Origin: Amaurobius ferox
Taxonomy: Eukaryota; Arthropoda; Arachnida; Araneae; Amaurobiidae
NCBI GenBank assembly: GCA_951213105.1
Contig: OX578140.1
Span: forward strand, 35,633,256-35,697,255
Direction of reading: 5' to 3'
Length of the DNA stretch: 64,000 nt
Shown: in pieces, positions 58,785 through 64,000 of the stretch
Numbering within the stretch: the stretch's first letter is position 1
How the letters are laid out: every line of letters starts with the position of its first letter
The notes under the pieces: model-generated
What the model was told of the DNA's origin: nothing
Database searches by the model: none
Seen by the model: the letters and a program-made list of their open reading frames with translations, nothing else
Program-made: the position numbers and the translations under genes

Positions 58785-61395
58785 TTTGAGCCAATAGGAA
58801 GCGCGCAAAGTTTTGATATTTAATCTCTCGTGAAGCCGTACCTCAATGCGATGATTTTTCGATTTTTAATGAATTTTAAAATTTATACGGACTTTTGAAA
58901 GACCCTGTACCTCTTAGCTTCATGAACCATTCATTCTATCTTTGATTATTTTTTAACACTTTACGACATAGTTGAAAGTGTTTATAACTTTGTTCATTCT
59001 GTCTGTCAGTCCGTTAGCACGATAACTGCCATAAAAATGACTTTATCGAAATGAAATTTTATTATGTTGTTCAGTCGGTCTGTGGGACCTATGGGAATAT
59101 AAATAAATAATATCACCCAATTTGTTTCGGATTGAACCCGGGTTGAAAAATGAAATACATTGAACCCTATGGGACCTAATTTTTCAAACATTTTTTAAGC
59201 GAAATTAAAATTCACAAATTGCTTCGAAGGTTTTAGAAAATATTCAAATTATCCGATAAAATATATAAAAAAAAATTCAGCAAAATATATTCAGCAGTTT
59301 TTTAAATAAAAATTAAAATAATAATTAGACCCTTTATATGAAGCACTTGACCATTATATGACGAGATCACGTGACCCACTTAAAAATAAAATATGGCATC
59401 CAACTTGTGTCCAAATCGTGATTTTTAAAATTCATTTTAATTCATATTTAGTGTTGTATCCGTTCTAAAACCGCTTTATTTTTGCTTAAATTCTGTGCAT
59501 CTACATACTGAAACAACACAATTACAATATATTTGAGTTTAAATGATCATCAAACTTTGATTATTTCTTCAACAAAGCCTAATTTTCACTTATGGATAAT
59601 GTAAACACCAAAAGATGTAGTATGAGATGTATAAGAATTGCTGCATTTTTTAACACAAAATTATTTAGCTCATAAAGTCTGCAATATGGCTAATATGAGT
59701 AAAACATTTATTGATTTTACACAGAGAACCAGACGATTTTTTCGATGAAGTTTTAGGCTTAGAGTTAAATTACTTGTACCTCCATGGTTTTAAGGTTTTT
59801 AACACTTTACAACAAAGTTGAAAAGTGTTTATGACTTTGTTCATTCTGTCTGTCTGTCTGTCTGTCCGTTAACACGATAACTGCCGTAAAAATGACTTAA
59901 TCAAAATGAAATTTTAGTATGTTGTTCAGACGGTCTGTAGGACCTATGGGAATATAAATTAATAATATCACCCAATTAGTTTTGGATTGAACCCGGGTTG
60001 AAAAATTGAATAACATTGAGCCCTATGGGACCTAATTTTTCAAACATTTTTTAAGCGGATTTAAAATTTACAAATTGCTTCGAAAATTTTAGGTAATATT
60101 CAAATAGTTCCATAAAATATATAAAAAAAAATTTAGCGAAATATATTCAGTAGTTTTTTAAATAAAAATTAAAATAATAATAACACCTCATATATGAAGC
60201 GATCACGTGACCATGATATGAAAATATCACGTGACCCACTTCAAAAAGATATATGGCATCCATCTTGTCTCAAAATCGTGATTTTTAAAGTTCTTTTTTA
60301 TTCATATTGAGTATTGTATCCGTCCTAAAATCACTTTATTTTTGCATAAATTCTGTGCATCTACATACTGAAGCAACGCAATTACAATATATTTGAGTTT
60401 AAATGCTCATCCAAATTTGATTATTTCTACAGCGAAGCCTATTTTTCACCTATGTAAAATGTAAACAACAAAATATATAGAATGAGTTGTATTAGAATTG
60501 CTGTATTTCTTTAACACAAAATCATTTAGTTCATGGAGTCTGCATAGCTGATATGAATCAAATATTCATTGATTTTACAAACAGAAGGGCGATTTTTTTC
60601 GATGAAGTTTTACGCATAGAGTTTAATTACGTGTAGCTCCATGGTCTTAATTTTTAAATAAAATGAATTATTATAGTACTTTGATGAATGACATGAATGG
60701 GAAAATGTTATGAATGAATTGCTGTTTTTATAGAGAGATCCAGGCGTGTTATTTTTTCTATGACGTCATTTGAATGAATTTCAGTTGTTTTCGATGAATT
60801 TTTCAAATATAATAAATTCTCGTAGTGTTATGATAGATTTAAAAATATTACCGAGGAATGTATCGCATTTAGAGATGTTTAAACCAGGCAATTTATATTT
60901 CAATGCCGTCATTTGAATGAAGTTCATTTTTTTCAATGAAGATTTAAGTTTTCAAATATAATAAATTAATGTAGTATTGTGATAAGTTTTAAAATATTAC
61001 CGAGGAATGTATTGCATTTTAGACATGTTTAAATAAAATTGCATTGAAGTTGGAAAGTGTTTCATAATCAATGCTTTAAGCATGATTGATCTTTCTTGTT
61101 TGATTTATAGTATTGTGATAAATGGAAAAAAGTTTATGAATAAATTGATGCTTTTTTATAGAGGCTATTTATATTTCGATGACGTCATTTAAATAAAGTT
61201 AATTTGTTTTCGATGAAGTTTTCAAATATAATAAATTATTGTAGTATTATGATAATTTTAAAAATATTACACCGAGAAATGTATCGCATTTCAGAGATGT
61301 TTATATAAAATTGCATTGAAGTTGGAAAGAGTTTCATAATCAGCGCTTTATGCATGATTGATCTTTCATGTGTTTTGTAGTTAAATGTCTTTCAA
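58785..61395 (+). repeat. Large composite repeat with internal duplications
   Basis: Two units of about 0.87 kb (about 58935-59790 and 59795-60655) share tttgttcattctgtctgtc, gacctatgggaatataaat, tttggattgaacccgggttg-type words and cacgtgacccactt. The downstream part (60655-61395) has three or four shorter units with gtagtattgtgataa, gaatgtatcgcattt and gtttcataatcag. Fragments lie at 600-1425, 30630-30725 and (inverted) 51635-51695. No coding region and no defined termini. Confidence 0.8.
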
Positions 61396-62186
61396 AATTG
61401 TTCACCACTAAATATTTTTTGATTGAGTGACAAAAACAAGAAACACAGTTCTTGAGGATAGTTGATAAAAATACGAATCTGCGAAAGATGGGCTCACAAG
61501 AAACGTTGGTTCACTCTGTACAGGATCACTCCATCTAATAACCTAGATATTTAAATCCTACGGAGAATCTTCCAATTTTTCTTCCAGAAATGCTTTCGAC
61601 TCAAAATATCCATCGCATACCATCTTCATGGGGCATCGCATTGATGCATAAGGCCTAAATTCTTGTAAACCGTTTCAGATAGATAGTTTTTTCATCTATT
61701 TTACAAATACAAAATCAAATCTTCGGAACATTTTACTGCTGCTTTCATCCCTAAAACCTATAAAAAGTGCAATAAAACGTAGGCGCATATAAGGGTTACT
61801 GGAGATTTTGGAAGTTCTCAAGAAAAGTCATTATCCTAAAGCTTTTATCTTTAAGTCAATAACGACAGTACTTTCGAAAAGGAAATGTTTTGAACTGAAG
61901 TGCATCCTCTTTAAACTGTAGTATAAAATACCGTATTTGCGATTTTGTTTCTATGAGATTCTGTATATTGTGTTAATTTACCATTTTCCAGATTTATATG
62001 ATTTCAAGACCCTGTCATAATTTGAACGATCTCATTAGTGTACGTACAGCTTTTTTCCGAGATGTTTTCTATATATAGTTCAAGAATTCGATTTTTATTA
62101 CGATTTGGGTAATGCGCCCTTACAATGAGTCTTCAAATTAACCAAATTTAGCACGCCGCGTCTAGTTTTCTTTAGCTTCAGCTAAG
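61396..62186. other. No gene recognised
   Basis: AT-rich spacer. Confidence 0.5.
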
Positions 62187-62444
62187 ATGTATAGCAGGAG
62201 CGGCTCGTGTATAGGCACTGCGGGAGCGACAGTGCTCTCTCTCCCTCGCAGCCTCGCGTGCAGCTTCCTATGTGCGCATGCGCACAGCAGTCAAACACCA
62301 CGCCGCTGGAACTGTGAAGCGGGGTGTTTGACTGTTGTGCTCATGCGCACATAGGAAGCTGCACGCGAGGCTGCGAGAGAGAGAGAGCACTGTCGCTCCC
62401 GCAGTGCCGCAGTGCCTATACACGAGCCGCCCCTGATTGTATAG
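62187..62444. mobile_element. Foldback MITE, hAT-like ends
   Basis: Arms of about 105 bp (62195-62300 and 62327-62436) are nearly perfect inverted copies: ggctcgtgtataggcactgc, ctcgcgtgcagcttcctatg and gtcaaacacc in each. The central loop is about 25 bp. Ends are CAGGAGCGG and, inverted, CAGGGGCGG. Flanks atgtatag and ttgtatag suggest an 8-bp target duplication with one change. GC content is far above the surroundings. No coding capacity. Confidence 0.85.
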
Positions 62445-63083
62445 TCAACGTACAGTCACTATACTTTTTACAGTACTATACTTCTAATATTGTCCGCGTA
62501 TAGTCAGAAGTATAGTCTAAGAAACATAGATAAGTTCTGGATGATGAAGTATGATATTGATCAAATCAGTGAAATACATAAAATGGGAGGTAAAACGTTA
62601 CAAAGAAACTGCAACCATAATTTAAATTTGAAAAAAATTCAAAATCCATTAAAACTGGAAAAATTAATGCTATGTTAAATAACATAAAGCTTTGAAACAG
62701 GTAAATTGAATGGTCATATTATTTCAACATGACTGACATAAATAATTATGCTTAAAACAAATAATTGTAAATATTTGTTCATGACCATACATATTTTACA
62801 AATATATTTGAAAAATAATTTTCTGAATATCAATACCATAAATTTATATTGTGAGTATTTTGCATTTAAATAGCGGTACTTGTCTGAAATATCAGTCTTA
62901 GCGTTCTAAATAATAGAACATATGAGTTATACAATTTTAAGCACCCAAATTCGCTTAAAATTTCACTTTACCATTTAAAAACTTAAAAACTAATTTGAAT
63001 TTTTGAAAAATCGGCCTGAGGTGCAGCGTCGCTCCAGCTATGACTTCGCTGTGCCAATTGCTGTGCCTGCGAGTAGATATCTG
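62445..63083. other. No gene recognised
   Basis: AT-rich spacer. Confidence 0.5.
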
Positions 63084-63582
63084 CAACGCACACACACACA
63101 CGCAACACATACACACACAGCAACATACACACACGCAACACATACACACACACAACACACACACACACACAACACACACACACGCTGACACGCAACACAT
63201 ATACACACACACGCTGACACGCAGCACACACACACACAACACAAACACACACACGCAACACATACACAACACACATGCACAACACACACGTACATATACA
63301 CACGACACCCACATAACACACACATACACACACACACACAACACACACATACATACACACACACACAACACACACATACATACACACACAGCACACACAC
63401 AACACACATGCACAACACACACTACATATACACACGACACCCACATAACACACACATACACACACACACAACACACACATACATACACACACACACAACA
63501 CACACATACTACACACACAGCACACACACATATATACACATACATACACATACAACACACACACACACACACACACACAAAT
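63084..63582. repeat. CA-rich higher-order microsatellite
   Basis: (CA)n with regular interruptions (acaacacacacat, acgctgacacgca, acgacacccacataac). A segment of about 120 bp around acacgacacccacataacac occurs twice (about 63290-63400 and 63410-63520). The open frames are repeat artefacts. Confidence 0.95.
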
Positions 63583-64000
63583 TTTCTTTTATTATTTAAA
63601 ATGTTTCTAGACGGGTAATTTGAGTCGTTACTTCGTTTTATAACACGATATACTTATTTTTTTTATTCCATTGAAAAATCTGTCAAAGTTGTAAACAAGT
63701 TAAGAAATAGAAATAAAATAATTTTATACATGAGTTTCAGCAGAACATCTGACAAATATTCCATTAACTTAAGTCTACAGAGATGGGAAAAGAAAATAAT
63801 GCAGTAAAAAAGTTCTATTACAGGACGATAATCAATTATGAAAAAAAAAATTACAAACTCAAGGAAAAAAAAATTGTATCAAAACAATTATTTCCCAGCA
63901 GTCTATCAACTGCTTCATGTTTTCAGTTTTCGCACATGAGAAAAAAAAACACTCTCACTACTTTTTTGACAAGAATATATCTGATAAAAATTTGCTCGGT
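63583..64000. other. No gene recognised
   Basis: AT-rich with poly-A runs (63841-63871). Confidence 0.5.

Noticed and set aside
62955..63618. Cys-Val or Thr-His frames of 60-207 codons
   Set aside because: Pure translation of a CA-rich microsatellite in all frames.

Overview
This is AT-rich animal genomic DNA, and I find no intact host protein-coding gene in it. The content points to a metazoan, most likely an arthropod. It holds Tc1/mariner, Ginger-type, Mutator-like, hAT-like and TTAA-targeting transposon relics, a non-LTR reverse-transcriptase tail, SINEs with tRNA- and 5S-rRNA-derived heads, long TA and CA microsatellites and one 200-N assembly gap. A chelicerate such as a spider is my guess from the repeat mix; the sequence alone does not prove it.

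Layout. 0-7 kb: diverged repeats, two near-perfect hairpins, a 5S-headed SINE (3993-4381) and a second SINE carrying a nested mini-insertion (about 4450-4805). 7-20 kb: a 32-bp minisatellite, then a field of diverged same-strand units ending in polyadenylation-like AATAAA signals, mixed with tRNA-like modules and a 330-bp inverted duplication. 20-29 kb: a long TA array with the gap, two Tc1 copies, a tRNA-headed SINE and a long-inverted-repeat element. 30-33 kb: minisatellite, then a 1.86-kb TTAA-flanked element filled with a tandem array of about 190-bp units. 34-42 kb: mariner and Tc1 relics, an hAT-like MITE, a LINE 3' end and a decayed but bounded mariner. 43.2-45.8 kb: a 2.5-kb Ginger-type transposon with both ends, target duplication and an integrase gene broken by two frameshifts. 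49-57 kb: small MITE-like elements, a tandem 0.4-kb duplication and a Mutator-like transposase relic. 58.8-61.4 kb: a large repeat with internal duplications. 62.2 kb: a foldback MITE. 63.1-63.6 kb: a CA-rich array.

Most notable is a family of 54-62-bp insertions. There are nine copies with 11-17-bp target-site duplications, plus one fragment. Each consists only of the hairpin-forming 3' tail of the resident SINEs. They sit inside a SINE, inside a mariner, and in one half of a tandem duplication whose other half keeps the empty site. They look like a mobile 'tail-only' mini-SINE. The genes do not form a pathway: the window is layered transposon decay, and nesting gives relative ages.
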